Shown here: in pieces, positions 63,822 to 64,000 of the stretch
How positions within the stretch are numbered: position 1 is the stretch's first letter
Layout of the letters: every line of letters begins with the position of its first letter
NCBI RefSeq assembly: GCF_000808575.1
Contig: NZ_JWLW01000001.1
Coordinates: forward strand, 140,378-204,377
Direction: 5' to 3'
DNA length: 64,000 nt
DNA from: Alteromonas marina
GTDB taxonomy: Bacteria > Pseudomonadota > Gammaproteobacteria > Enterobacterales > Alteromonadaceae
The notes under the pieces: generated by a model
Told to the model about the DNA's origin: nothing
What the model saw: the letters and a program-made list of their open reading frames with translations, nothing else
Databases searched by the model: none
Made by a program: the position numbers and the translations under genes

Positions 63822-63897
63822 TGGCGTCCCCTAGGGGATTCGAACCCCTGTTACCGCCGTGAAAGGGCGGTGTCCTAGGCCTCTAGACGAAGGGGAC
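63822..63897 (-). tRNA. tRNA-Glu (anticodon UUC)
   Basis: On the minus strand a 76 nt cloverleaf begins GTCCCCTTCGTCTAG and ends GGGGAC-G-CCA. The acceptor stem GTCCCC/GGGGAC, anticodon loop CTTTCAC with anticodon TTC, T loop GGTTCGAATCC and encoded CCA are all present. It matches gammaproteobacterial tRNA-Glu. Confidence 0.97.
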
Positions 63898-63939
63898 TGA
63901 AAATCTTCTTTCGAAAGCAACGCTTTCGAGATTTTCAGT
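63896..63939. repeat. Long inverted repeat touching the 5' end of tRNA-Glu
   Basis: ACTGAAAATCT (63896-63906) pairs with AGATTTTCAGT (63929-63939), and inside it CGAAAGC (63912-63918) pairs with GCTTTCG (63922-63928), with only a 5 nt bulge and an AAC loop. The first two bases belong to the tRNA. It may be a pre-tRNA processing element or a spacer between tandem tRNA genes. The remaining 60 bp to the window end are unassigned. Confidence 0.7.
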
Positions 63940-64000
63940 AAGGCGAAGTGAGCCAGCGAACTGAGCGACCTTTCCTTACCGAAACTTTCAGTCAGAAGTT

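Noticed and set aside
1..64000. A prophage, integrative element or defence island
   Set aside because: No integrase, phage structural, toxin-antitoxin or restriction gene is visible; apart from the Y1 transposase all genes are core or metabolic.

Overview
The window reads as chromosome of a marine gammaproteobacterium of the Alteromonadales, most likely an Alteromonas-type organism. This rests on protein families and gene order recalled from that group (TonB receptor, SSS-type hybrid kinase, 3-hydroxybutyrate use, CZB chemoreceptor) and on neighbourhoods shared with enteric bacteria: yciO/rnm next to the trp operon, ybbP-ybbA back to back with tesA, and folX-yfcH. No species can be fixed without a search. 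There is no prophage, integrative element, rRNA or CRISPR array. Nearly all genes are core or ordinary accessory genes.

Layout. 0-8 kb: an EAL phosphodiesterase, cytochrome c', and the heat-shock cluster dnaJ-dnaK-grpE (minus strand), with sigma-32-type promoters before grpE and dnaK. 8-13.5 kb: a transporter-fused hybrid histidine kinase and a NarL-type response regulator flanking a secreted retropepsin-like protease. 13.7-21 kb: an apparent poly/oligo-3-hydroxybutyrate use locus (TonB receptor, GntP permease, exported MetX-fold hydrolase, exported PHB depolymerase domain, 3-hydroxybutyrate dehydrogenase). 21-24.4 kb: a two-gene Aer-like energy taxis receptor and an iron alcohol dehydrogenase. 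24.6-33.8 kb: stress and housekeeping genes (cti, nadK, dps, recN with a LexA box, bamE, tpm, DUF445, arsC). 34-41 kb: a repeat lipoprotein, maa, a dkgB-like gene broken by a TGA codon, rluB, scpB, scpA, yciO, rnm. 41.2-48.6 kb: the full trp operon with leader peptide and attenuator (trpL-E-G-D-CF-B-A) plus yciI. 48.9-59.4 kb: a PNPOx-fold protein, a PepSY/PhoP/PhoQ-like operon, an AI-2E-type permease, folX-yfcH, ybbP-ybbA/tesA. 59.8-64 kb: a Y1 (HUH) transposase of the REP-associated type, dusC, two tiny overlapping genes (one DUF1289), an M14 peptidase and tRNA-Glu.

The main unexplained signal is a short dispersed motif, core GGACAGWCAC inside an AGTG-GACAGW-CACT stem-loop unit. I count 41 exact copies by eye on the two strands; about 0.2 would be expected by chance with equal base use. 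Two lie near 3.8 kb, none between about 3.9 and 33.9 kb, and 39 between 33.9 and 63.8 kb. Copies fill intergenic gaps, often as head-to-head pairs forming perfect 14-16 bp hairpins, and ten lie in frame inside genes, nine of them with GGACAG on the sense strand. The only transposase in the window is a REP-associated tyrosine transposase sitting just downstream of four copies. The simplest reading is a REP/REPIN-type family and its RAYT. The coding copies with their strand bias, and the 30 kb gap, are not explained by that alone.
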